Positions 6,837-13,980 of a DNA stretch of 14,305 nt are shown piece by piece. Numbering within the stretch: position 1 is the first letter of the stretch; every line of letters begins with the position of its first letter. Source of the stretch: Phycisphaerae bacterium (GTDB lineage: Bacteria; Planctomycetota; Phycisphaerae; Phycisphaerales; SM1A02); NCBI GenBank assembly GCA_002862325.1, contig PKCT01000139.1:1-14305 (forward strand). The letters run 5' to 3'. A program made the position numbers and the translations under genes. The notes under the pieces are model-generated. The model was not told where the DNA came from. It saw only the letters and a program-made list of their open reading frames with translations, and did no database searches.

Positions 6837-6911
6837 CGTTAATGCAAGGAGTCGTCGGGCCGGATAGCCTCCACCCGGCTCCACGAGTACGTACCTGGAT
6901 TGATCCCCGCT

Positions 6912-7376
6912 ATGAGCTCCATCACAAACCGACTCTCCGATCTCGGCATCCAGCTCCCGGATCCTCCGGCCCCCGTCGCCTCCTATGTTCCGGCCCGGGT
7001 GACGGGGAACCACCTCTTCGTGAGCGGACAACTCCCCTTCATGGACGGTCAGTTGATCGCGACAGGGCCGATTCCCTCGTCGACCACCATCGAAGAGGGT
7101 GGGATCGCCGCAAGGGCCTGTGGTGTGAATGCCCTGGCGGTGGCCAACGATGCCCTCGGCCAGGATCTCAACCGGATTCGGTCGGTTCTGCGGGTCGGCG
7201 TCTTCGTGCAATCCGATGGTCGCTTCGACGCCCAGCCCAAGGTCGCCAATGGAGTCAGCGATCTGATGATCGCCGTGTTCGGCGATGCGGGAAGACACGT
7301 TCGCGCCGCCGTCGGCGTCAACGCCCTGCCGCTCGACGCTTCGGTCGAGGTCGAGTTTCTCTTTGAGATCGACTGA
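6912..7376 (+). CDS. RidA-family protein (YjgF/YER057c/UK114), long subgroup
   Basis: The product is 154 residues, somewhat longer than the roughly 128 of classical RidA. It matches the longer YjgF-like subgroup, once labelled endoribonuclease L-PSP. Visible features are NHLFVSGQLPFMDGQL (33-48), the helix with NALAVANDALGQDLNRI (73-89) and the strand pair ending in LPLDASVEVEFLF. Arg131 in HVRAAV aligns with the arginine that in RidA binds the carboxylate of 2-iminoacids. Family knowledge: RidA hydrolyses reactive enamine/imine products of PLP enzymes; subgroup members may have other activities. The ATG at 6912 is chosen; an in-frame TTG at 6900 would add four residues, and neither has a clear ribosome site. 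It appears to be a single-gene unit with its own promoter, converging on the kinase gene 13 bases away. Precise substrate is unknown. Confidence 0.88.
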   Translation: MSSITNRLSDLGIQLPDPPAPVASYVPARVTGNHLFVSGQLPFMDGQLIATGPIPSSTTIEEGGIAARACGVNALAVANDALGQDLNRIRSVLRVGVFVQSDGRFDAQPKVANGVSDLMIAVFGDAGRHVRAAVGVNALPLDASVEVEFLFEID

Positions 7377-7389
7377 GGCGCGGTCCGAA

Positions 7390-8703
7390 TCACTTCGTAC
7401 TGGCGGCGAACATCGCGATCAGCGCGAGGTTGAGCAGGACGCTCACAACCAGGCCGACCAGGATCAGCAACGTGTAGTTGCTCAGGCCCGACGAACTCGA
7501 GGAGCGAACCACCTCCACCTCGTCCGCCGCATTCGAATTCGGAGTGACGACGCTTCCGAAGTCGAGCGTGCTCCGCGCGAATCGCGGATTTCGGCCGTCG
7601 GCCACGAGTGAGAGGTCCTCGGACAGCTCCATGGCCGTGCGATATCGATCCGCGGGGTTCTTCGACATCATCATCTCGATGATCTGCGCGAGTCCGCTCG
7701 AGACCGCGGGGTTGACGTGATCCGGCGGTACGAGCGGTTCCTTGAGATGGCGATACATCACGTCCGACGGATTCTTCCCCTTGAAAGGGACTCTTCCGGT
7801 CACCATGTGATAGAGCGTCGCACCCAGGCCGTAGATGTCGGCCTGCGGTCCGATGTCGACCTTGCCGCGGATCTGTTCGGGCGAGATGTAGAAGGGGGTT
7901 CCGAACGCCTTGCCGGCCTCCGCTTCCGCTGCGTCCTTGTCACTGAGTGCGCGGGCCAGGCCCAGATCCGCGAGCTTCACCACCCCGTCGCGCGAGATCA
8001 TGATGTTCTTAGGCTTGATGTCGCGATGGATGAAGCCGCGTTCGTGGGCATGCGTGAGCGCCGACGCAACCTGCTGCGTGACGGCGATCGCTTCGGCCTC
8101 GTCGAATCTCTTGTTCGCGGATATGCGGTCGTACACGGTCTCGCCGTCCACGTACTCCATCACGAAGTAGTGGTGGTCGCCGGAATTGCCGACGTCGTAC
8201 GCAGCCACGATGTTGGGGTCGTTGAGCTTCGCGGCCGCTCGTCCTTCCTTCTGGAAGCGTTCGATGAAGTCCGCGTTGTCGCTGTATCGCCTCGGTAGGA
8301 CCTTGATCGCGACCAATCGGTCCAGGGAGATCTGCTTCGCGAGATAGACCGTGGCCATCGCACCGGCGCCGAGCTTTCGAATGATCTGATACCCGGGCAG
8401 TCGCTGCGTACCGCGTTCGGAATCGATCTCGCTTCGAAGTCGATCGATCTGAGTGGTGGTGACGAACCCCTCCGAGAGGAGCGCATCGGCGAGACTCGCG
8501 CCCGGATCAAGCTCCTGACGGCTCTGGGCCCTCTCGAGCTCGGAAGCGCTGACGAGGCCTCGTTCAACGACCACCCGGCCCATCATGGTGTCATATCCGG
8601 CGCCGGCTTTGCTGCCGGTGCCGGGGGCCGAGGACTGGGATGGGTCGTTCTCTTGGCTCACATTCAGATCTCGGTGCCTTCTATTGTCCAGTTCAGTCCC
8701 CAT
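7390..8703 (-). CDS. Membrane-anchored Hanks-type Ser/Thr protein kinase with MshEN-like N-terminus
   Basis: The product is 437 residues from the ATG at 8703; a GTG at 8709 would add two. The N-terminal part (about 41-95) has GRVVVERGLVSASELERA then ALLSEGFVTTTQIDRL, resembling the GspE/MshE N-terminal domain. The kinase domain (about 104-370) has the glycine loop GAGAMATV, Lys134 in VAIKV, the catalytic HRDIKPKN (226-233), DLG in place of DFG (246-248) and the activation-segment end GTPFYISPEQI. A Ser-rich linker leads to one membrane helix (about 408-430) and almost no periplasmic tail. So it is a cytoplasmic kinase held at the membrane by its C-terminus, with no external sensor domain. A promoter-like pair at 8718-8746 would place the transcript start only a few bases before the ATG. 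Substrates are unknown; the kinase call itself is firm. Confidence 0.93.
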   Translation of the reverse strand: MGTELDNRRHRDLNVSQENDPSQSSAPGTGSKAGAGYDTMMGRVVVERGLVSASELERAQSRQELDPGASLADALLSEGFVTTTQIDRLRSEIDSERGTQRLPGYQIIRKLGAGAMATVYLAKQISLDRLVAIKVLPRRYSDNADFIERFQKEGRAAAKLNDPNIVAAYDVGNSGDHHYFVMEYVDGETVYDRISANKRFDEAEAIAVTQQVASALTHAHERGFIHRDIKPKNIMISRDGVVKLADLGLARALSDKDAAEAEAGKAFGTPFYISPEQIRGKVDIGPQADIYGLGATLYHMVTGRVPFKGKNPSDVMYRHLKEPLVPPDHVNPAVSSGLAQIIEMMMSKNPADRYRTAMELSEDLSLVADGRNPRFARSTLDFGSVVTPNSNAADEVEVVRSSSSSGLSNYTLLILVGLVVSVLLNLALIAMFAASTK

Positions 8704-8717
8704 CAGCACGCGTCCGG

Positions 8718-8746
8718 ACTATTCTCCAAAGTCGCGTCGGCGTCAA
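8718..8746 (-). promoter_or_regulatory. Sigma70-like promoter for the kinase gene
   Basis: On the minus strand TTGACG (8741-8746, 5 of 6 matches) is 17 bases from AATAGT (8718-8723, 4 of 6). The start would fall near 8711, only about 2-8 bases before the possible start codons at 8709 and 8703. That implies a leaderless or nearly leaderless message, or a start codon further inside. Confidence 0.45.
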
Positions 8747-8763
8747 GCCAAAGGGGCACCGGA

Positions 8764-9804
8764 TTGATCCACTCTCCTCGCATTCTAATCATTCGTCCGA
8801 GTGCGCTGGGGGATGTTTTTCGCTCGGTACCACTTGCGGTCTCAATCGAGCAGGCATTTCCAGGTGTTTCCATCGACTGGGTAGTTCAAGAGGAGTTTCT
8901 CGACGCGGTCCGGGGTCACCCGTCCGTCCAAGGCGTGCTTCCGTTTCCTCGTACTTACCTTCGGGGGTGGTGGCGACGTCCGCAAGGTTGGCGCAGTCTC
9001 ATGTCGTTCACGAAATCGCTGCGTGGTCAGTACGACGTCGTGGTTGATGCGCAGGGGCTCGGGCGGAGTGGCTTCATGTCGCTTGTCAGTGGCGGGAGGC
9101 GTCGCATCGGCTACGCGGACGCTCGTGAGCTCGGCTGGGTCGGACTCAACGAGCGGATTCGCGTTTCGAAGTCCTTGCACGCCGTCGATCGCATGTTCGA
9201 GCTCTTGCGCGGGGCCGAGATAGAACCAGTCTGCGACCTAAAGCTGTACGTCCCTGGAGACGTGGAGGAAGGGTGGCGCGACTGGAAGACCCGCTTCCTG
9301 GACGGCGGTTCACATGTGGCCCTCGCCCCGACCTCTCGCTGGAAGACGAAGGAATGGCCGATGGATCGCTGGGTCGACCTGGCACGGGATCTCGTCGACG
9401 CGGGCCATCGAATCGTCGTTCTCGGCAGCAGTGGCGAACGCTCGCGTCTCTCGGCGTTCAAGGAGCTTGGGGAGGCCGTCCACATTCTTGCGGGCTCGGG
9501 CCCCCTGGCATGGTCGATGGCCGCGGTTCGCGATGCCGATCTGGTCGTCGCCAACGACTCCGCGATGCTCCACGCAGCGGTTGGGTTCGAACGGCCGCTG
9601 ATCGGCCTCTTCGGCCCGACGGATCCGACCCTCTGCGGTCCGTACGGGAGGTTCTCCGACTGCATTCGAGCGGAGGGGATCCCTCCGGGGGTTCATTATC
9701 GCGATCGTGGTCTCGACGATGGTCTCATGCGTGGGATCTCGCTTCAGCAGGTCGTTACGGCGAGTCGTGAGCGATTGAATGCGACCGCAGGAGGTCTTTC
9801 GTGA
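8764..9804 (+). CDS. Glycosyltransferase family 9, heptosyltransferase-like
   Basis: The product is 346 residues from a TTG at 8764, with AAGGGG 8 bases ahead. The frame is open upstream to an ATG at 8653, but that would overlap the divergent kinase start and add residues with no family match. Features are RILIIRPSALGDVFRSVPLA near the N-terminus (the classical IRxSALGD opening), DVVVDAQGLGRSG, HVALAPTSRWKTKEWP (donor-side acceptance region), and DADLVVANDSAMLHAA with ALIGLFGPTDP-like PLIGLFGPTDP near the C-terminus. Family knowledge: GT9 enzymes of the WaaC/WaaF type add ADP-heptose to lipid A-Kdo or core sugars at the cytoplasmic face. It is first in an operon with lpxK and hldE, and hldE supplies ADP-heptose, so heptosyl transfer is a reasonable inference. 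WaaC versus WaaF cannot be decided. Confidence 0.88.
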   Translation: MIHSPRILIIRPSALGDVFRSVPLAVSIEQAFPGVSIDWVVQEEFLDAVRGHPSVQGVLPFPRTYLRGWWRRPQGWRSLMSFTKSLRGQYDVVVDAQGLGRSGFMSLVSGGRRRIGYADARELGWVGLNERIRVSKSLHAVDRMFELLRGAEIEPVCDLKLYVPGDVEEGWRDWKTRFLDGGSHVALAPTSRWKTKEWPMDRWVDLARDLVDAGHRIVVLGSSGERSRLSAFKELGEAVHILAGSGPLAWSMAAVRDADLVVANDSAMLHAAVGFERPLIGLFGPTDPTLCGPYGRFSDCIRAEGIPPGVHYRDRGLDDGLMRGISLQQVVTASRERLNATAGGLS

Positions 9805-10391
9805 GCTCCCTGATTCTGGCGAGTGCGAGTCCGAGACGACGGGGCCTTCTGCAGGCTGAAGGTTGGTCGGTCTTGTCAAGGCCTCCCGTCATAGACGATG
9901 GGCTGCTTGATGTGGAGATCGATTCGCCGTGGAATCTGGTGATGGCTCTGGCCTGGTTCAAGGCCGCCCAGGTCGGGCCGCCGGGTGCGAGCGAATTGGT
10001 GACCATCGCGGCCGACACGGTCTGTGTGGTCGATGGTGGCGTCCTGGGCAAGCCGCACAGCAGGCGGGAGGCCGCCACCATGCTGAAATCCATGCTGGGG
10101 AGATCGCATCACACCTATTCTGGAGTCTGCGTACTGGATCGGAAGGGATCTCGCTGGCTGTTCGGCGATCGAGCTCGCGTCACCATGTCGGAAATCCCCT
10201 CAACCGAGCTCGACGCGTACCTCGATTCGGAAGAATGGAAAGGCAAGGCGGGTGGATACAACCTGGTCGATCGACAGGAAGCAGGTTGGCCCGTGGCGTG
10301 CGAGGGAGATCCCTCGACGGTGATGGGGCTTCCGTTGCGGACTCTGGTTCCGTTTCTCCGACGATTGGAGGAGAGGGCTCGGCATGATTGA
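9801..10391 (+). CDS. maf: Maf-family nucleoside triphosphate pyrophosphatase
   Basis: The product is 196 residues, normal for Maf. It shows the N-terminal LILASASPRR (4-13), AADTV (70-74) with the proposed catalytic Asp72, LGKP (82-85), YSGVCV, and the C-terminal EEWKGKAGGY with STVMGLPL. Family knowledge: Maf proteins hydrolyse dTTP/UTP or modified pyrimidine or 7-methyl-GTP nucleotides to monophosphates, cleaning the nucleotide pool, and can affect septation. The pyrimidine (YhdE) versus YceF subgroup was not settled. The GTG start overlaps the stop of the glycosyltransferase (GTGA) and has GGAGG 6 bases ahead, so translation is coupled. The product is probably cytoplasmic. Its place in a lipopolysaccharide operon looks like transcriptional convenience rather than pathway membership. 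Confidence 0.92.
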   Translation: MSSLILASASPRRRGLLQAEGWSVLSRPPVIDDGLLDVEIDSPWNLVMALAWFKAAQVGPPGASELVTIAADTVCVVDGGVLGKPHSRREAATMLKSMLGRSHHTYSGVCVLDRKGSRWLFGDRARVTMSEIPSTELDAYLDSEEWKGKAGGYNLVDRQEAGWPVACEGDPSTVMGLPLRTLVPFLRRLEERARHD

Positions 10392-10803
10392 GGAGCCAGG
10401 ACTATTCGCATCTCTCGCGAAGACGATGGCGCCAGCGGCTCCGATGGTCGGTCTCACCGCGGCGTATGTCGTGGTGGCGGTCTGGTATTGGTTGCGACTC
10501 GGGCGTGGTTCCGTTCCAAGATCGCGACGAGTCTGTCGTCGGTGGGGGCTCGTCTTTGGAATGATCGCGATGGGGGGAATCGTGGTCGGAGTCTCGATCG
10601 TCGATTCGAAGGAGATGCCGATTCCCTATCTTGCCTCTTGGTTCATCGTGGGAATCTCGATGTTCGCCGTGGTCGTTACCGCGGGAATCGATGTGATCCT
10701 GACGACCCTGCTCTACCGGGAGAGTCTGCAGCGGCACATGCTCAGAGACGCTCAGAATCTCAGGCAGGCGATCGACAACCACGAGGACGCGAATGCCGGG
10801 TGA
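10384..10803 (+). CDS. Small three-helix membrane protein of unknown function
   Basis: The product is 139 residues and I recognise no family. Three membrane helices are visible: about 17-37 (GLTAAYVVVAVWYWL), 53-73 (WGLVFGMIAMGGIVVGVSIV) and 82-107 (YLASWFIVGISMFAVVVTAG). A basic loop (about 40-52, RGSVPRSRRVCRR) lies between the first two. The C-terminal tail (about 110-139) is polar and probably helical. It overlaps maf by 8 bases and lpxK by 11, which argues for a real gene that is translationally coupled. The context suggests a role at the inner membrane connected with lipid A or core assembly, but nothing in the sequence shows it. Confidence 0.75.
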   Translation: MIEEPGLFASLAKTMAPAAPMVGLTAAYVVVAVWYWLRLGRGSVPRSRRVCRRWGLVFGMIAMGGIVVGVSIVDSKEMPIPYLASWFIVGISMFAVVVTAGIDVILTTLLYRESLQRHMLRDAQNLRQAIDNHEDANAG

Positions 10804-11806
10804 GATACCTCCAAGATGGGCGACGCCATTCCTTCTGCCGTTCGTACCGGCGTACGCTGCCGCTGTCGCGTACAGGAATCGGAGATTCGATCGCGAGGTC
10901 GGGGTGGCGAGGGTCGATCCCATTGTCGTGTCGGTGGGAAACATCGTGATGGGGGGGACTGGAAAGACCCCCGTCTGTCGTTGGCTCGCAGAGACGGCAC
11001 GTGACGACGGTTTACATCCCGCGATCGCGATGCGGGGCTATCGAGCTTCCGCCAACGGTCTTTCGGATGAGGCCGCCGAATACGCGATGGAGATTCCCGA
11101 TGTCCCCGTCGCGCTCGGCGCTGACCGGCTCGCGTCGATCCAACGGCTTCAGCCAACCCCGGATTGCGTGATTCTCGACGACGGCTTCCAGCATCGGAGG
11201 TTGCATCGCGACCTCGACCTCGTTCTCATCGATGCATCGCGAACGGGTCTCGACCGGCCGATGCTCCCAGCGGGGCCGAGGCGCGAGGCATTGAGTTCGC
11301 TCGGTCGGGCGGATGCGGTGATCGTGACTCGTGCGACGAAGGTGGATCCGACGCTGGCTCGCACCATTCAACGGCATCACGGCCGGGCCCCGATCGCCTG
11401 GGCCCGGCATCGGTGGAGTGGGGTCGTGGAGTATCGAGGGGAAGAGTCGAGGCTTCAGGAGGTCGAGTCTCTGGAAGGCAGGTCCATCTTCGCGGTCTTC
11501 GGAACCGGGCATCCCGAGTCCATTCGGCATTCGGTGGTCGAGGCGGGGGCCGATCTTCGAGGGGTCCGCTTCTTCCGCGATCATGCGACGTACACGCCCG
11601 CCACGCTCTCGGAGCTTGCCTCGGAGGCTCGAAGGAACGGGGCCGATTCGATCTTCACGACGGCGAAGGATTGGGTGAAGTGGGCCGCGGACACCGATCG
11701 TCTCGACGGAATCCCCGTGCTCGTCCCGAAGCTTCGGATCGATTTTCTCGAGGGCGAGTCGGACCTGACATCGCTGGTGCTGGAGGTCCTGCGACGCGGG
11801 GGCTGA
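10793..11806 (+). CDS. lpxK: Tetraacyldisaccharide 4'-kinase LpxK
   Basis: The product is 337 residues, typical for LpxK. A hydrophobic N-terminal stretch (about 11-26) that would associate with the inner membrane is followed by SVGNIVMGGTGKTP (47-60), the Walker A motif. Then come the family signature DEAAEYA (92-98) and VILDDGFQHRRLHRDLDLVL (126-145), including the catalytic Asp/His region. The later FTTAKDWVKW motif is the LpxK form of the TxKD nucleotide site. Reaction: ATP phosphorylates the 4' position of lipid A disaccharide, giving lipid IVA. The ATG at 10793 overlaps the preceding gene by 11 bases. With hldE next and a heptosyltransferase-like gene upstream, the operon supports a lipid A-based outer membrane. 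Confidence 0.95.
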   Translation: MPGEIPPRWATPFLLPFVPAYAAAVAYRNRRFDREVGVARVDPIVVSVGNIVMGGTGKTPVCRWLAETARDDGLHPAIAMRGYRASANGLSDEAAEYAMEIPDVPVALGADRLASIQRLQPTPDCVILDDGFQHRRLHRDLDLVLIDASRTGLDRPMLPAGPRREALSSLGRADAVIVTRATKVDPTLARTIQRHHGRAPIAWARHRWSGVVEYRGEESRLQEVESLEGRSIFAVFGTGHPESIRHSVVEAGADLRGVRFFRDHATYTPATLSELASEARRNGADSIFTTAKDWVKWAADTDRLDGIPVLVPKLRIDFLEGESDLTSLVLEVLRRGG

Positions 11807-11819
11807 TACCCTCTGTGGT

Positions 11820-13361
11820 GTGAGTCAGAACTCGTACAAGACGGCCTCGCCTCCCGGACTTCGACTGATCGAAGTCGCCGCCCGCATCGGGGGTGGAAAG
11901 ATCCTCCTTGTCGGGGACTTCATGCTCGACGAGACGGTGCGCGGCGCCGCGGAACGTCTGAGTCCCGACGCGCCCGTCCCGGTGTTCGCGGTCGAAGGCG
12001 ATCAGTCCGTGGAACGACGACCAGGTGGTGCGGGGAACGTCGCGGCATGCCTGAGAGGCTTGGAGGTCGATGTCGAGGTGGTCGGCCTCGTCGGAGACGA
12101 CGAGAGCGGCAGCCATCTCGCGGAGACCCTCTCCAAGCTCGGCTGCGGAACCGAAGGACTCGTGGTCGACGCGAGCCGACCGACGACCGTCAAGCGAAGC
12201 CTGGTCGGACTCGCGCAGCATCGCCACCCCCAGAAGATGTTTCGCATGGACATCGAACGCCGTGCACCGGCGTCTGACAAAATCGTGGATCGTCTCTTGG
12301 CCGCGATCGATCGCACGATCGGGGCAGGCGATGTCGACGTGGTCTGTCTCGAGGACTATGCGAAGGGAGCCTGTCCACCGCGACTCTGTCAGGGTCTCAT
12401 CGAGCGGTGCCGTCAGGCCGGGATCCCGATTCTCGTCGATCCGGCCTCGATCTCTGACTACTCTCGGTACCGAGGGGCCACGCTGGTCACGCCGAATCGG
12501 AGTGAAGCGGAGCTCGCGTCGGGGCGGCGTGGTGGATTGAGAACGGATCTCTCGGTCGCCGCCGAGATCTCGCAGGAACTGTCGACCGAGTTCGATCTGG
12601 ATGCGGTGGTGCTGACGCTCGACCGCGATGGTGCCATGCTGGTGGACGAGGCTGGATGCATCCATCTGCCCACCGAAGCGCGATCCGTATACGACGTGAC
12701 GGGCGCGGGAGACATGGTGCTCGCAGCCCTGGCCGCCGCGTGGGGGCGAGGGATCACCGGGGTGGAGGCCGTACGATTGGCGAATCTCGCGGCGGGCATC
12801 GAAGTCGAGCTCGCCGGCGCACAGCCCGTCCCCCTCGCCGATCTTCGACGGGCGGCTCTCCATGCGGGAGGCGCCGGGCGTGGCAAGGTTCGGACGCTCG
12901 AGCACCTCTCCCTGGAGTTGGAGGTCCATCGTCGCGACGGTAGAAGAGTCGTTCTGACCAATGGCTGCTTCGATGTGATTCACGCCGGTCACGTCGCATA
13001 CCTTCGCGAAGCACGGCAGCAGGGCGACGTCCTGGTCGTCGGTATCAACGCGGACGAGAGCGTTCGTCGGCTGAAAGGACCCGAGCGCCCGATCTTCACA
13101 CAGGAAGAGCGACTCGAGGTTCTCTCCGAGCTGCAGTCGGTGGACTACCTCGTGGTGTTTTCGGAAGACACCGCGTCGGTTCTCATCGAAGGTGTCGCCC
13201 CAGAGCTCTACGTGAAGGGCGGTGACTACGCGCCGGAGCAGATCGCCGAATTCGACCTCCTCAAGCAGCTTGGCATCGAGGTCACGGTGCTCTCGCACCG
13301 TCCCGGGCTCGGGTCGACCGCGATCATCGATCGTCTCCGAGAAAAGTCCACGTCCGAATAA
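11820..13361 (+). CDS. hldE: Bifunctional heptose 7-phosphate kinase / heptose 1-phosphate adenylyltransferase
   Basis: The product is 513 residues, slightly longer than the 477 of E. coli HldE. The N-terminal ribokinase-like (PfkB) domain has ILLVGDFMLDE (28-38), RRPGGAGNVA (67-75), the LVTPNRSEAEL segment (222-232) and the catalytic DVTGAGD (292-298). The C-terminal nucleotidyltransferase (about 376-505) has TNGCFDVIHAGHV (380-392), whose HAGH is the HxGH motif, and KGGDY (466-470). Reactions: D-glycero-D-manno-heptose 7-phosphate to the 1,7-bisphosphate, and after dephosphorylation the 1-phosphate to ADP-heptose. The phosphatase (GmhB) and epimerase (HldD) are not in the window. The start is a GTG 13 bases after lpxK, without a strong ribosome site. 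It is the last gene of the lipid A/heptose operon; its TAA lies in a terminator-like stem. Confidence 0.96.
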   Translation: MSQNSYKTASPPGLRLIEVAARIGGGKILLVGDFMLDETVRGAAERLSPDAPVPVFAVEGDQSVERRPGGAGNVAACLRGLEVDVEVVGLVGDDESGSHLAETLSKLGCGTEGLVVDASRPTTVKRSLVGLAQHRHPQKMFRMDIERRAPASDKIVDRLLAAIDRTIGAGDVDVVCLEDYAKGACPPRLCQGLIERCRQAGIPILVDPASISDYSRYRGATLVTPNRSEAELASGRRGGLRTDLSVAAEISQELSTEFDLDAVVLTLDRDGAMLVDEAGCIHLPTEARSVYDVTGAGDMVLAALAAAWGRGITGVEAVRLANLAAGIEVELAGAQPVPLADLRRAALHAGGAGRGKVRTLEHLSLELEVHRRDGRRVVLTNGCFDVIHAGHVAYLREARQQGDVLVVGINADESVRRLKGPERPIFTQEERLEVLSELQSVDYLVVFSEDTASVLIEGVAPELYVKGGDYAPEQIAEFDLLKQLGIEVTVLSHRPGLGSTAIIDRLREKSTSE

Positions 13362-13390
13362 CCTCCAAGGTTATTCTTTGTGGTTTCGGG
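13356..13390 (+). terminator. Terminator-like hairpin containing the hldE stop codon
   Basis: A perfect 9-bp stem (13356-13364 with 13368-13376) with a 3-base loop is followed by TTTGTGGTTT. The hldE TAA lies in the left arm. The stem is AT-rich in its base pairs and the T tract is interrupted, so termination may be partial. Confidence 0.5.
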
Positions 13391-13402
13391 TGGGGAAGTT
13401 TC

Positions 13403-13431
13403 CTGGCAGAACCCATGGTTCAGGCAATACT
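13403..13431 (+). promoter_or_regulatory. Weak promoter-like pair before the small lipoprotein gene
   Basis: CTGGCA (13403-13408) and AATACT (13426-13431) are spaced by 17 bases, each matching the consensus at 4 of 6 positions. A start near 13438 would favour the second in-frame ATG at 13445 over the first at 13415. This is suggestive only. Confidence 0.25.
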
Positions 13432-13801
13432 TGCGCACGTAGCCATGTGGATCAGAGCGGTCACAACCTCAGGATTGGGATGCGTCATCCTCGTGATGGG
13501 TCTGGGATGTCAATCTCAGCCCACGGCACGTGATATCGCCCTCGAAGAAGCCCAGGCCGACCGAGCACCCTCCGTCACGGTGCTGCCGAGCGAAACCCAG
13601 CTTGCGCTCGGGGATCTCACCGGCGTGGAGGCCTTGGCCAGCCATGCCGGTCGACGCGATGGGATCCTCGGCGGTCGTTATCAGCCTCCTGCAGAGGTTC
13701 GGCGACGGACCGTCGACGTGAGGGACGACCAGCGGGTCATTAACGGACGCGTCCAGTCGAACCTCCTCTGGCGGATTCGCAGCTTCGATCAGCGACGCTG
13801 A
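13415..13801 (+). CDS. Small secreted protein, possible lipoprotein, unknown function
   Basis: The product is 128 residues and I recognise no family. It begins with a signal-peptide-like segment: a basic residue (Arg14), then a hydrophobic run VTTSGLGCVILVMGLGC. The Cys at about residue 32 could be a lipidation site. The lipobox is imperfect, with Gly rather than Leu at -3, so a simple signal peptide is also possible. The mature part is polar and rich in Arg, Asp and Gln, ending in NLLWRIRSFDQRR. Starting at the second ATG (13445) gives a better-proportioned signal peptide of about 21 residues before the Cys and fits the weak promoter. Neither start has a clear ribosome site. It lies between two terminator-like hairpins, so it is probably its own unit. 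Confidence 0.6.
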   Translation: MVQAILAHVAMWIRAVTTSGLGCVILVMGLGCQSQPTARDIALEEAQADRAPSVTVLPSETQLALGDLTGVEALASHAGRRDGILGGRYQPPAEVRRRTVDVRDDQRVINGRVQSNLLWRIRSFDQRR

Positions 13802-13804
13802 TTC

Positions 13805-13836
13805 CCTGATCTTCTGGAGATCGAGATCAGGTGTTT
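13805..13836 (+). terminator. Terminator-like hairpin after the small lipoprotein gene
   Basis: A perfect 8-bp stem (13805-13812 with 13824-13831) with an 11-base loop, three bases past the stop codon, is followed by TGTTT. The T tract is short. Its position between the small gene and the separate HU promoter makes termination plausible. Confidence 0.45.
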
Positions 13837-13891
13837 ACCGAGTCCAAACCCCTAACTCTTTCTGTAACTTCCCCTTGTCATCGTTTCCCGC

Positions 13892-13921
13892 TTGACAGAC
13901 AGGGAGGGTCGGTTTGATACT
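13892..13921 (+). promoter_or_regulatory. Strong sigma70-like promoter for the HU-family gene
   Basis: A perfect TTGACA (13892-13897) is followed after 18 bases by GATACT (13916-13921, 4 of 6 matches). The start would be near 13928, leaving a leader of about 53 bases that ends in an AGGAGA ribosome site. A strong promoter fits an abundant nucleoid protein. Confidence 0.6.
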
Positions 13922-13980
13922 CGTAGTTGGTTTACGTCATCCGGGAATCACAACCAGACGTCGCTGACCAGGAGAGACCC

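Noticed and set aside
6544..6867. Plus-strand reading frame with AAGGAG 6 bases before an ATG in the gene-free region
   Set aside because: The ribosome-site-like bases lie within a hairpin, third-position base use is unlike neighbouring genes, the product is Arg/Pro-rich without a recognisable fold, and the frame runs through the ridA promoter. RNA structure explains the stretch better.
8653..8763. Longer start for the family 9 glycosyltransferase at the ATG at 8653
   Set aside because: It would overlap the start of the divergent kinase gene and its promoter, and the added residues do not belong to the family, whose proteins begin at the RILIIRPSALGD motif.
11655..13298. 547-codon minus-strand frame opposite hldE
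   Set aside because: It is fully antisense to a clear HldE with all motifs. Long antisense frames are common in genes with GC-rich third positions, and the translation has no recognisable domain.
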